DNA of 25,431 nucleotides, taken from positions 1 to 25,431 of the forward strand of contig NZ_CAMLHF010000066.1 of NCBI RefSeq assembly GCF_946479715.1, read 5' to 3'. The DNA comes from an uncultured Pedobacter sp. (GTDB lineage Bacteria > Bacteroidota > Bacteroidia > Sphingobacteriales > Sphingobacteriaceae). This document shows, piece by piece, positions 1-6,811 of the stretch. The position numbers and the translations under genes were made by a program. The notes below the pieces were generated by a model. That model was not told the origin of the DNA. It saw only the letters and a list, made by a program, of their open reading frames with translations, and searched no databases. Numbering within the stretch: the first letter of the stretch is position 1; each line of letters opens with the position of its first letter.

Positions 1-47
1 GAGATCTGTGGTAGTGACTGGAGTTCAGACGTGTGCTCTTCCGATCT
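1..47. other. Illumina P7/TruSeq adapter left in the assembly
   Basis: Positions 14-47 match the 34-nt TruSeq read-2/index adapter, which begins GTGACTGGAGTTCAGACG and ends CTCTTCCGATCT. Positions 1-5 (GAGAT) match the end of the P7 oligo, so positions 6-13 (CTGTGGTA) fall where the 8-nt i7 index sits. The adapter sequence is established knowledge; the match is direct. This stretch is synthetic and marks an untrimmed contig end. Genomic sequence starts at about 48. Confidence 0.97.
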
Positions 48-48
48 A

Positions 49-798
49 CTAATCTCAGATTGTTTCGAGTGCACAGATTGTGGAGTTGAAATCTTAATTG
101 ATACCAAAAAATCCGAAGTAATAAAAGGATCGACGGAATACACTGTAAATTGCTCAAATTGTGATGCTAAGTATATCATTGATGGGTCAAATGCCTATTT
201 ACTTCCTCCAGATTTGTATCAGAAACAAGTTAAAACCAAGTTAAAGAGCAATGATAGAATAAATCCATTTTATATTGTCTTTTTAGTAATAATGATGATC
301 GCCGTAGTCATTGCGGGGCTAACAATACTTCCTAAAAAGTACAATAACCTTAAAAGTGAATGGGCAACGAAGCAGGTGGAAGCATCGACCATCCCTACGG
401 CACATGTAGAACCAAATATACCTGCTTCAACAAATATTACTCCTGACAAACCTTCTAATCAACAAGAACTGAATTCAATTGAACAATTGAAGCAAGATTA
501 TAAATACAAGGGGAAGTTCACTTTAGGCGACGATCAGCAATGGCATGCGGATAACTTTTCGTTAACAATTGACAATGATCAAATTCATTATGAGAAGGAT
601 GGAAACATAAAAGATTTAGATGCTATAAATAAGGGGATTTATACTCGACAAGAAGATGGAATTACATTTAAATATCAACAATATTACTTGCCCAGTAAAG
701 GAACATATTTGCTCATAAGCCATACAAAGGAAATTAAACATAATGGGGCATTCTATTATAGGATAATTATTGATGGTCAAACCCAATTAGCTCTGTAA
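49..798 (+). CDS. Zinc-ribbon, single-TM membrane protein (5' truncated)
   Basis: The visible part is 249 residues; the native start is missing because the apparent GTG start at 31 lies in adapter sequence. Numbering from position 49, Cys8-x2-Cys11 and Cys35-x2-Cys38 form a probable zinc ribbon of the MJ0042 or zinc-ribbon-3 kind. A hydrophobic helix at about 73-94 spans the membrane. A Thr/Pro/Asn-rich linker follows, then a soluble domain of about 110 residues rich in Lys, Tyr and Asp that I do not recognise. The layout predicts a cytoplasmic zinc ribbon and a periplasmic C-terminal domain. It is the first gene of a run of plus-strand accessory genes. Function is unknown. Confidence 0.8.
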   Translation, partial: LISDCFECTDCGVEILIDTKKSEVIKGSTEYTVNCSNCDAKYIIDGSNAYLLPPDLYQKQVKTKLKSNDRINPFYIVFLVIMMIAVVIAGLTILPKKYNNLKSEWATKQVEASTIPTAHVEPNIPASTNITPDKPSNQQELNSIEQLKQDYKYKGKFTLGDDQQWHADNFSLTIDNDQIHYEKDGNIKDLDAINKGIYTRQEDGITFKYQQYYLPSKGTYLLISHTKEIKHNGAFYYRIIIDGQTQLAL

Positions 799-857
799 TT
801 TAAGCCTAGCTTAATGAACAGAGCTACTAGACATAAACCAAATACGCTCTGTTTATT
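789..857 (+). terminator. Two mutually exclusive hairpins after the first gene
   Basis: Segment 818-825 (ACAGAGCT) is complementary to 789-796 upstream and, shifted by one base, to 846-853 downstream (GCTCTGTT). The downstream pairing extends to about 12 bp (813-824 with 846-857, one G-T pair) around a 21-nt loop and is followed by a T-rich run. It would serve as a weak intrinsic terminator between the first two genes. The upstream pairing includes the stop codon of the first gene. Confidence 0.45.
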
Positions 858-892
858 TTACAATATAAAACAATCATCTAAATAAAAACCGT

Positions 893-1504
893 ATGCAATT
901 AGCTCTCTACTCATCAATAATTATAGTTATAGGAATTATAATTTACCTGTTAAAACGAAACAACAGGAATACCTCTAAAATGCTAAATCATTTACAAGCA
1001 AATAGGTTTACTACACAGAGTCTCCCCTTTATTTATCAAAGTGAATATTATAGTTTAGCTTGGGGGCAACGAGAACAAAAGGGATTCTACGTTGACCCTG
1101 AGGGAAGAACATATAAATATAAAATGCCCGAGAAATGGCATCGTTATAAAACTAACAGCGAGAGACACTCATGGGGTGATGAAACTGATGGGACTATTAG
1201 TGCTATCGAGTTATTTGAGAATCTAGGACATACCATTGAGGCGAAACCGCTTTTTAAGTTTATGCGGAGAACTACCCCAATAACACAGACAATGATTGAT
1301 GATTTATTAACTTCAAAGACAGTCGAAGGTTATGGTCATTGTTGCACAGATTCAGGAATTTTATCTCATTCATTATTGGTTTATGATTCTGAGATTGATC
1401 TTTACAAAAGAATCTTGTTAAATAGTTACGGAGCGATGGAAATGGTTAACCAAAGTATTTATACTAAACAGATCATCCGAAATTTAGGAATAGTAAGACG
1501 ATGA
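893..1504 (+). CDS. Membrane-anchored protein of unknown function
   Basis: This is a 203-residue protein. An N-terminal hydrophobic helix at about 4-20 is followed by Lys/Arg-rich residues, which predicts a single anchor with a cytoplasmic body. The body is soluble with scattered His, Cys and Trp (a HCC triplet near residue 150), but I see no motif I can assign. The ATG at 893 sits about 95 bases after the previous gene with a hairpin between. Its stop codon TGA overlaps an ATG (ATGA, 1501-1504) opening a 27-codon frame that is probably incidental. I do not recognise the family. Confidence 0.75.
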   Translation: MQLALYSSIIIVIGIIIYLLKRNNRNTSKMLNHLQANRFTTQSLPFIYQSEYYSLAWGQREQKGFYVDPEGRTYKYKMPEKWHRYKTNSERHSWGDETDGTISAIELFENLGHTIEAKPLFKFMRRTTPITQTMIDDLLTSKTVEGYGHCCTDSGILSHSLLVYDSEIDLYKRILLNSYGAMEMVNQSIYTKQIIRNLGIVRR

Positions 1505-1506
1505 AA

Positions 1507-1528
1507 AAGAGCTGCATCTGTGGCTCTT
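1507..1528 (+). terminator. Hairpin after the membrane-anchored gene
   Basis: AAGAGC (1507-1512) pairs with GCTCTT (1523-1528) across a 10-nt loop, immediately past the stop codon. There is no good U-tract, so it may be an mRNA 3' end stabiliser rather than a terminator. It resembles the hairpin at 2405-2424. Confidence 0.4.
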
Positions 1529-1625
1529 CACAATTAGATTACAGTATTAACTTCTCTATTTGCAAGCCTATTAGCGATAAATAAGGTACTTTAGCTTATA
1601 TTGACTTTTATTAACCCTCTTTAAT

Positions 1626-2360
1626 ATGAATAAATTTAGCATTGGTGATCAATTTGAAGGCGTACTCTTGGAAACCTGTGTAGATAAAAAGATGTCTAGA
1701 CCAAGAGTTAGACCCGTTAACTCTACTACATTTCCTGATGCCATACGAGTTGAATTTCCTAGAAGTTTAAGGGAACAACATGCAATAGGAACTCGATTTA
1801 GGGCAGATTTAAAAGTTTCACAGAAGACTGAAAAGGCAACCGGACAATTAAAGGGGCCTCCCTATTTAGTTGCTGACACAAACACAATAGAAGTACTTTA
1901 TAGCTTTGTATCTAATCTGAAATTGAGGGCGATTAAGCTAAATACTGTTAGCAATCGTGTATACAGGTATGTCAACGACGGTTTTTCAGCAACCCCTTCT
2001 TTTAATCAGCTTCGCAATAAAGCATATAGCGGAATACAAGAAAATCCTAAGAGATATGACACAACTTCTTCAACCTCAATCGCGCGTTCTCAATTAATTG
2101 TGGCGTATGCATTATCAAGAGCTAATGGAAGTTGCGAAGGGTGTGAGGAACTCGCACCATTTCTAAGAGTGAATGGGGAGCCCTATTTAGAAGTGCATCA
2201 TATTGAAGAACTTGCAAATAATGGAAGTGATTCTCCTATAAATGTGATTGCTTTGTGCCCTAACTGTCATCGACGAGTTACCTTTGGTCAAGATCGCCAA
2301 GAATATAATGATCTGCTGCGATTCAAAATTAAGGAATTTGAAGATGCACTTACCCAATAG
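1626..2360 (+). CDS. HNH endonuclease with an unassigned N-terminal domain
   Basis: A 244-residue protein with a C-terminal HNH (beta-beta-alpha-metal) nuclease fold. Cys170-x2-Cys173 and Cys211-x2-Cys214 form the structural zinc site. His191-His192 supply the metal-binding and general-base histidines, Asn206 is the central N, and His215 follows CPNC. This arrangement matches McrA-like and other restriction-type HNH proteins. The N-terminal 150 residues (a beta-rich segment to about 95, then a helical linker) could be a DNA- or modification-recognition domain, but I see no known motif. The neighbours are a CoiA-like nuclease and a DUF2971 protein, which fits a defence role by inference. All catalytic positions look intact. 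Confidence 0.88.
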   Translation: MNKFSIGDQFEGVLLETCVDKKMSRPRVRPVNSTTFPDAIRVEFPRSLREQHAIGTRFRADLKVSQKTEKATGQLKGPPYLVADTNTIEVLYSFVSNLKLRAIKLNTVSNRVYRYVNDGFSATPSFNQLRNKAYSGIQENPKRYDTTSSTSIARSQLIVAYALSRANGSCEGCEELAPFLRVNGEPYLEVHHIEELANNGSDSPINVIALCPNCHRRVTFGQDRQEYNDLLRFKIKEFEDALTQ

Positions 2361-2404
2361 CATTCTAAATACTCTCGTCTCTCATTTGGTGCTTACAAGG
2401 AGGC

Positions 2405-2429
2405 AGAGCTACAGATTTGGCTCTTTTTT
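2405..2429 (+). terminator. Intrinsic terminator after the HNH gene
   Basis: AGAGC (2405-2409) pairs with GCTCT (2420-2424) around a 10-nt loop, followed directly by a run of T. The stem is short but the U-tract is good. The arms and loop resemble the hairpin at 1507-1528 (16 of 20 core bases shared). Confidence 0.55.
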
Positions 2430-2443
2430 GTTATAATTACTTT

Positions 2444-3112
2444 ATGAGTGCAAGATTTACATTAGGTAGAAACAAGGACACTAGAGAAACAATAAACATT
2501 AGAATTGTTGATCCTATTAACAAACATAACTTTGTTTGCCCTCAATGCGACAAACAATTAACCTGCGTGTTGAATGTTCTACCAGATACTAAGCATTTTA
2601 AGCATCGAGTAGAATTGGGTTGCAATGCAACATCTGAAACCCTACTTCATTTAGCAATCAAAGAGATTCTAACTCAAAATACGAAGATTAAACTGCCTAG
2701 TGGATTGTACTTCGACTATTCGGAAGCGTTGCCAGAAAAGAAATGGGATAAATATCGGCCTGATGTTACCCTGAATAACAATGAGAAAACATTATATATT
2801 GAAGTTGTTGTTTCTCATCGAATAAGCTGGGAGAAGAAACTCCGATTTAATGAGAAAATGGCTGAATGTTTAGTCCTTGATTTTAGTAACTACGATCGTG
2901 AATTTAACATTAACCTATTAAAAGCTGATGTCTTAGAAAGTCTAGAGTTTAAATCAATGCTGCTCAATACTAAAAAATCAACTCGATTTAATTTAGGTAA
3001 TGATAATGGATTAGGGTTTATGCTATTAGTAGGTGCTGTTGGTGCAGGTATCGCCTATGTTGGATACAATGAGTTTATAAGACCTCTAATTAAAAAAAGA
3101 AAGTTCAAATAA
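2444..3112 (+). CDS. CoiA-like nuclease with C-terminal membrane helix
   Basis: A 222-residue protein read from the ATG at 2444. An upstream in-frame TTG at 2417 lies inside the terminator hairpin and is unlikely to be the start. Cys32-x2-Cys35, His51/His54 and Cys60 form a zinc-binding module, followed by a helix carrying Glu65-Thr-x2-His. The nuclease core has Asp107 (RPDV) and Glu120 (YIEVVVSH). This is the PD-(D/E)xK layout of the competence protein CoiA family, where the usual ExK is replaced by a hydrophobic/Gln-Ser version. A glycine-rich TM helix at about 191-208 and a basic tail end the protein, so it is probably anchored at the inner membrane. CoiA itself acts in DNA uptake and recombination; here an island-defence or DNA-processing role is inferred. 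Confidence 0.7.
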   Translation: MSARFTLGRNKDTRETINIRIVDPINKHNFVCPQCDKQLTCVLNVLPDTKHFKHRVELGCNATSETLLHLAIKEILTQNTKIKLPSGLYFDYSEALPEKKWDKYRPDVTLNNNEKTLYIEVVVSHRISWEKKLRFNEKMAECLVLDFSNYDREFNINLLKADVLESLEFKSMLLNTKKSTRFNLGNDNGLGFMLLVGAVGAGIAYVGYNEFIRPLIKKRKFK

Positions 3113-3120
3113 CATTTTAG

Positions 3121-3969
3121 ATGAATATAGAACAAATACAACTCGTCGAGGCTGATTTTACAGATCTGGAAAACGTAGAGAAGCCGAACATGGTTTACAA
3201 GTACCGCTCGTGGGATAAAGGTGACATTAATAGTGATAATGTTCTTATAAAGAATCAACTATTCCTAGCCGAACCATCGAGCTTTGTTGATCAGTTTGAT
3301 TGTAAAATTCCAATAAGATATGATTTGCTTACAGATGAAGAAATATTGAAATGGGGGGAACCAATTGTTCGGGAAATGCACCCAAGATGGAATGACAAAG
3401 CAATTAAAAACGAAGTTGTATACCTTGCCAATAGACTCCCATTTAAAGATGAAAATAAAATGAGAATATTTAGGGAGGATGAATGGGCATCATATAATGG
3501 GATGGCTGGCGTTCTTAGTCTTTGTACAAACCCATTAAACAAGGAAATGTGGGAGATGTACGGGGATAAAAGTATGGGTATTTGTTACGGCTATGAACCA
3601 AATGCATTAATTCGTTCCTGTGGTTTTGGCGGTGGGGGCTACGTAATATATAATGACGATTTACCAATAGTAAACCCACTTATGTCTCATATCTTGATGG
3701 CATCTATTAGAGTATATTGTAAACTAAGAGAATGGGAATTTGAAGAAGAGTACAGAATTCGAGAATTCAACGACACCCTAAAAACCAAGTCCAATAGGGT
3801 TAGAACTTACTCAAATGATGTTTTAAGAGAAGTCACTTTAGGCTATGATTTTGACAAAGAACGAATTGCTAAAATCATTGATATTCTTAAGCAAAAGGGC
3901 AGTTCGGCTATATTATATAAAAGCGAAATAATCGATGGGGCATTGTCGCGCTCGCGAATTGATTATTAA
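3121..3969 (+). CDS. DUF2971 family protein
   Basis: A 282-residue protein with the signature blocks of DUF2971. These are VYKYRS (25-30), a PSSFVDQFD block (52-60) equivalent to the family's 'FNDPFD', a CTNPLNKEMWEMYGD block (135-149) equivalent to 'S....n.lMW..Ya', GICYGY (153-158), and a KLREWEFEEEYR block (201-212). The biochemical activity of the family is not established to my knowledge; members recur in accessory and defence regions. The gene begins 8 bases after the CoiA-like gene, so the two are probably cotranscribed. The ATG at 3121 is the natural start. Confidence 0.8.
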   Translation: MNIEQIQLVEADFTDLENVEKPNMVYKYRSWDKGDINSDNVLIKNQLFLAEPSSFVDQFDCKIPIRYDLLTDEEILKWGEPIVREMHPRWNDKAIKNEVVYLANRLPFKDENKMRIFREDEWASYNGMAGVLSLCTNPLNKEMWEMYGDKSMGICYGYEPNALIRSCGFGGGGYVIYNDDLPIVNPLMSHILMASIRVYCKLREWEFEEEYRIREFNDTLKTKSNRVRTYSNDVLREVTLGYDFDKERIAKIIDILKQKGSSAILYKSEIIDGALSRSRIDY

Positions 3970-3987
3970 TTACATTCCTAAACTCAG

Positions 3988-4023
3988 CCTTTCACTCGTT
4001 CGCTGCTTATCAAGTGGAAAGGC
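3988..4023 (+). terminator. Hairpin downstream of the DUF2971 gene
   Basis: GCCTTTCAC and GTGGAAAGGC pair with one bulged base across a loop of about 17 nt, starting about 20 bases after the stop codon. There is no strong U-tract. It may terminate or stabilise the CoiA-like/DUF2971 transcript. Confidence 0.4.
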
Positions 4024-4129
4024 TTCCTCTAGTCATTGATTCTGTGAATGAGGGCTCTGTAGTACTTGTTTTATAAGGTACTGCATTCACTTTTCAGTTT
4101 GTGATTCTTAGCAAGGACACTGCATTAAG

Positions 4130-4452
4130 GTAGGAAATAAGGTACTCCGAAAAGCTCTGCTCTCAAAAAACGCACGCCATTGCTTCGCATTGTCATGGTT
4201 TTTATTTTGAGCATCGGTTTCTCCGTGAATGCTTTCGCTATCTTTATCTAGGATTTGTTACACTTCATCCTGGATAAAGCTACACGCATTCCTAGTGCAG
4301 CTCACCTTGCGTGGTCGCTTCAGGCGGCACAACTGTTATGATATTTGCAACAAATATTCATTCCAGTTGCTTGTGTCGAGACATAGTCAACTGTCGTACT
4401 TCGTACTACCTCAGTTGACACCTTAGCTCCGTTCGCAAGGCGGTTCGCAAAT
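4130..4452. other. Hairpin-rich noncoding segment of unlike composition
   Basis: This stretch is richer in GC than its neighbours and packed with inverted repeats. The main stem is 4242-4254 with 4267-4279 (13 positions, one G-T pair, 12-nt loop), enclosed by GAATGC/GCATTC at 4227-4232 and 4286-4291. Next is ATATTTG-caa-CAAATAT (4341-4357) enclosed by CAACTG/CAGTTG (4330-4335, 4364-4369). Then GTCAACTG/CAGTTGAC (4386-4393, 4412-4419) encloses GTACttcGTAC. CCTTGCG (4305-4311) pairs at long range with CGCAAGG (4434-4440). GTTCGCAA is directly repeated at 4431-4438 and 4443-4450. The frames open here lack protein character. Candidates are a structured ncRNA, a recombination or transfer site folding as single-stranded DNA, or a degraded mobile-element end. 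Confidence 0.5.
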
Positions 4453-4478
4453 ATTTCCAGCCAAATTTCATTATACAA

Positions 4479-4628
4479 TCAAATTAAAGCAACCACAAGT
4501 GAACAAGAAAGTAATGATACGATGGACACAATTGCTAAGTAAAGAATCTTCTTTGATTCGACTAAGCTTTGTGGAATAATTATAAATAAGCAACAGTCAA
4601 ATAAAATTAATAGTAATTCAGTAGCCAT
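4479..4628 (-). CDS. Possible 49-residue two-helix membrane protein
   Basis: The frame runs from the ATG at 4628 to TGA at 4479-4481 on the minus strand and encodes 49 residues. Two hydrophobic segments (about 5-18 and 28-48) are joined by a short polar turn with PQSLVESKK. Hydrophobicity and spacing look like a real hairpin membrane protein, not a random frame. It is divergent from the two-TM gene at 4757 and fills most of an otherwise empty 300-base gap. It could be a small toxin or accessory membrane peptide. No family is recognised. Confidence 0.4.
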   Translation of the reverse strand: MATELLLILFDCCLFIIIPQSLVESKKILYLAIVSIVSLLSCSLVVALI

Positions 4629-4756
4629 ATTAATAAATAATGAAGATCAGCTCTATTTATGTTAATTATTTGATCAGGATGCCTAATAAATAAACTAGAA
4701 TATCTTGAGTGTAATTCATTACATTTGCCTTAATATAATCTAAAATACGCCCTTAA

Positions 4757-5542
4757 GTGAAAAGAATCTATAAAATACTCCTTTCATTAGTATGTTTAAC
4801 TTGCTTCTATATACTAGGTAATTTGCTTCCTTTTAAGTATATAAATATTCCTACGGATGACAGTCCAATCAAAAAAGCTGAGCACATAACAATAATAATT
4901 AATATTGCGTCTGCATTTGTAACCTTTCTTGCAGTCATTGTTGCTCTGTTTAGAGAAGATTTAAGAAAGCTATGGGAGTATGCGAAACTATCCGTATCAC
5001 TACCTGACGATTACATGATCGAGGTATATAATCGTACAATTGCAAATTCTGAAAATGGAACTAATGATACTTTATCCGCAGTACAATATTCCTGCACTAT
5101 TAGTGTTATTAATTCAGGGAATCTCTCTGCTGAAAATTTAGAAATTCATTTAGAAGAGCTTTATTATAGGGGCATTGATTATCAAACCGACCAATCACTA
5201 CATATTGAAACTCAGAAATTGAAATGGAGTGATTCCGAGGATAGTAAAATTACTCTTTCGTCAGACAGGCATATCAAACTAAAAATAGTAGAATTAAAAG
5301 GGCCTGAAAATCAATCATCTCCTAATAATGAAACTATAACTATACCAGCATCATTACAAATAGCAGGCGTTAAGAACAATCCAGACTTTAAAAATGGAAA
5401 GTGGATAGCATCACTTTTAATTTCATCAACAAATTCTAAATCTATACGTTTTACGTTAGAGATTGGTTGGAATGGTAAATGGGAAGGTAGATCCTCAGAA
5501 ATGAAAAATCATTTTAAAGTTGAGTTAAATTGCAAAAAATGA
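4757..5542 (+). CDS. Two-TM protein with C-terminal beta-rich domain
   Basis: A 261-residue protein with a GTG start at 4757. TM1 lies at about 5-22 and TM2 at about 43-65, followed by a basic/aromatic amphipathic linker (FREDLRKLWEYAKL, 65-78). The remaining 180 residues are beta-rich, with alternating hydrophobic strands and an Asn-Ser-Gly-Asn-Leu turn like Ig-like sandwich domains. The layout resembles 2TM-beta membrane effectors of nucleotide-signalling defence systems (the Cap15/S-2TM-beta type), but the resemblance is architectural only. The stop overlaps the start of the next gene (ATGA at 5539-5542), so the two products are translationally coupled and probably work together. Confidence 0.75.
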   Translation: MKRIYKILLSLVCLTCFYILGNLLPFKYINIPTDDSPIKKAEHITIIINIASAFVTFLAVIVALFREDLRKLWEYAKLSVSLPDDYMIEVYNRTIANSENGTNDTLSAVQYSCTISVINSGNLSAENLEIHLEELYYRGIDYQTDQSLHIETQKLKWSDSEDSKITLSSDRHIKLKIVELKGPENQSSPNNETITIPASLQIAGVKNNPDFKNGKWIASLLISSTNSKSIRFTLEIGWNGKWEGRSSEMKNHFKVELNCKK

Positions 5543-5805
5543 AAAAGATATATATTATTCAGTACGAACTAGAAGAAGATTTAATTCTTAAGGAAAGGAT
5601 TAAATCATTAGGGGCTTGGATAAGTTACTTCCCAAAAAGCTGGGTAGTTGAATCAGATTTAAGTCCTTTACAGATATATAACAAACTTTCTGCAGATTAT
5701 GCAAAAGCCAGAATATTTATTATTGAATTAAACACAAGTCATTATTATGGAATGATGCCTACTGAATTATGGGATTGGTTAACGGAAAGAAAGAACCTGA
5801 AGTAA
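5539..5805 (+). CDS. Cas2-like (SinR-type) small ferredoxin-fold protein
   Basis: An 88-residue protein. The ATG at 5539 overlaps the upstream stop; an in-frame TTG at 5530 is less likely as the start. The pattern is KIYIIQYEL (strand 1), a helix ending in LGAW, then FPKSWVVESDL (strands 2/3), a helix (SPLQIYNKL), ARIFIIEL (strand 4), and a C-terminal MMPTELWDWL block. This matches the short Cas2-fold proteins annotated as SinR family or Cas2-like, in which the first strand often ends in YDL. Here that Asp is Glu10, so Cas2-type nuclease activity cannot be assumed. No cas1 or CRISPR array is present. The coupled two-TM partner suggests a two-component membrane system. Confidence 0.65.
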   Translation: MKKIYIIQYELEEDLILKERIKSLGAWISYFPKSWVVESDLSPLQIYNKLSADYAKARIFIIELNTSHYYGMMPTELWDWLTERKNLK

Positions 5806-5895
5806 TCTAAATCTAGAAAAATTCCAATTATATTATCTATCGTTCTTATTGGAGGGGTAAATTAAATTACATCTCAAGTTAAAAATTATTGTTTA

Positions 5896-6696
5896 ATGGC
5901 TTTTAGATTACACTGCAATTCAACCCTTTATAAAGACCTAGGAAAATACGATGCAATTGTCGAATTTACTGAAGTTGCGGTTAGAGATTTTATTTTTGAA
6001 GCTGAAAAAACTGGTGATTTTGATGAATATTTAGAAACGAAATCAGTTAAGCATAAAGTGAGCGTAAATAGTGTTGATCAATCGGTTTTCCGTGCCCGAA
6101 TCTCACACAGTTATATTTTATCAGTATATCAATCGGCTGAACTATTTTTGCATCAATTTAGAGAAGAACACAATGATTTGTACAATAAGGACTGGAAACT
6201 TGATAGTACAACAGACAATTTGTTAGTGAAAACTATAAGACAAATTTCATCAATAAGTTCTGCAACAGCGATTATAGGAGATCATAGATTGGCTATTTTT
6301 AACTATTATCGATTGATAAGAAACAAATATTCGCATGACAGAATTAGTAAGGATAAGATAAATCAAGTACATTTATCCCTAAATGCATTTTCATCAAAGA
6401 TCGAAGAGGATTATAGTGGATTAAAGGCTCCAAATGATATCGATAATATTTCATTTGATGATTTTATTTTATTTAGTAGAACAATTAAAGATATAGCAGA
6501 TAAAATAAGTGAGATTGTCACTCCGAGTAATGAACAACTATGCGATTATTACATTAGAAAGGATTTGTACAAGAATATAAGCCAAAATAAAGAGAGAAGG
6601 ATAAATGCAATCAAAGGACACATGAGAGAATATTTTGGAATTGAAATAGAACAAGCTAATCTTATAGTTAGTACTTTACCCATCTCACTAGCTTAA
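5896..6696 (+). CDS. HEPN-domain protein, putative RNase
   Basis: A 266-residue, largely alpha-helical protein. The motif RNKYSH places Arg142 and His147 in the R-x4-H spacing typical of catalytic HEPN RNases, at the end of a helix beginning LAIFNYYRL. Many HEPN proteins in defence and toxin-antitoxin systems cut RNA, often tRNA anticodon loops; whether this one is active is inferred from the motif. The last five codons overlap the 5' acceptor strand of a tRNA-like element (6682-6779), so gene end and RNA are physically joined. No nucleotidyltransferase (MNT) antitoxin gene lies beside it. The start at 5896 gives a sensible N-terminus. Confidence 0.72.
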   Translation: MAFRLHCNSTLYKDLGKYDAIVEFTEVAVRDFIFEAEKTGDFDEYLETKSVKHKVSVNSVDQSVFRARISHSYILSVYQSAELFLHQFREEHNDLYNKDWKLDSTTDNLLVKTIRQISSISSATAIIGDHRLAIFNYYRLIRNKYSHDRISKDKINQVHLSLNAFSSKIEEDYSGLKAPNDIDNISFDDFILFSRTIKDIADKISEIVTPSNEQLCDYYIRKDLYKNISQNKERRINAIKGHMREYFGIEIEQANLIVSTLPISLA

Positions 6697-6779
6697 TGGT
6701 AAAGCTTCCTCCTCCATCGTGGCATTGTAGAAATTTCGCGATGAAGGGGCAGATCGAAGTTCGACCCTTCGGTGGGATA
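6682..6779 (+). tRNA. tRNA-like element with expanded anticodon arm
   Basis: The acceptor strands are ATCTCAC (6682-6688) and GTGGGAT (6772-6778), seven pairs with one T-G. TA follows, then a D arm GCTT-AATGGTA-AAGC (6691-6705) with a canonical loop. The T arm is CGAAG-TTCGACC-CTTCG (6755-6771) with a perfect TTCRANY loop. The discriminator is A6779 and the variable loop is CAGAT. The anticodon arm is abnormal: CTCCT-C-CATCG (6709-6719) pairs with CGATG-A-AGGGG (6739-6749), giving about 11 positions around a 19-nt loop. The whole is 98 nt, about 25 longer than a class I tRNA, so no anticodon can be assigned. It starts inside the HEPN gene. It may be a decayed tRNA, an old attachment site, or a functional tRNA mimic. 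Confidence 0.6.
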
Positions 6780-6811
6780 CAGTGATTTAGATAACCACTA
6801 AGTAACCATAT

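Noticed and set aside
1501..1584. 27-codon frame starting with an ATGA overlap
   Set aside because: It is very short, overlaps a hairpin, and has no recognisable feature apart from three cysteines.
4229..4426. 65-codon plus-strand frame
   Set aside because: It lies wholly in the hairpin-rich segment, its peptide follows the inverted repeats and has no protein-like pattern.
5539..5805. Cas2 of a CRISPR-Cas system, or an mCpol-type nucleotide cyclase
   Set aside because: There is no cas1, no repeat array and no GGDD-type palm motif; the fit is to stand-alone Cas2-fold proteins.
6714..6744. Group I intron in the anticodon loop of the tRNA-like element
   Set aside because: The extra sequence is only about 25 nt, far too short for a self-splicing intron.
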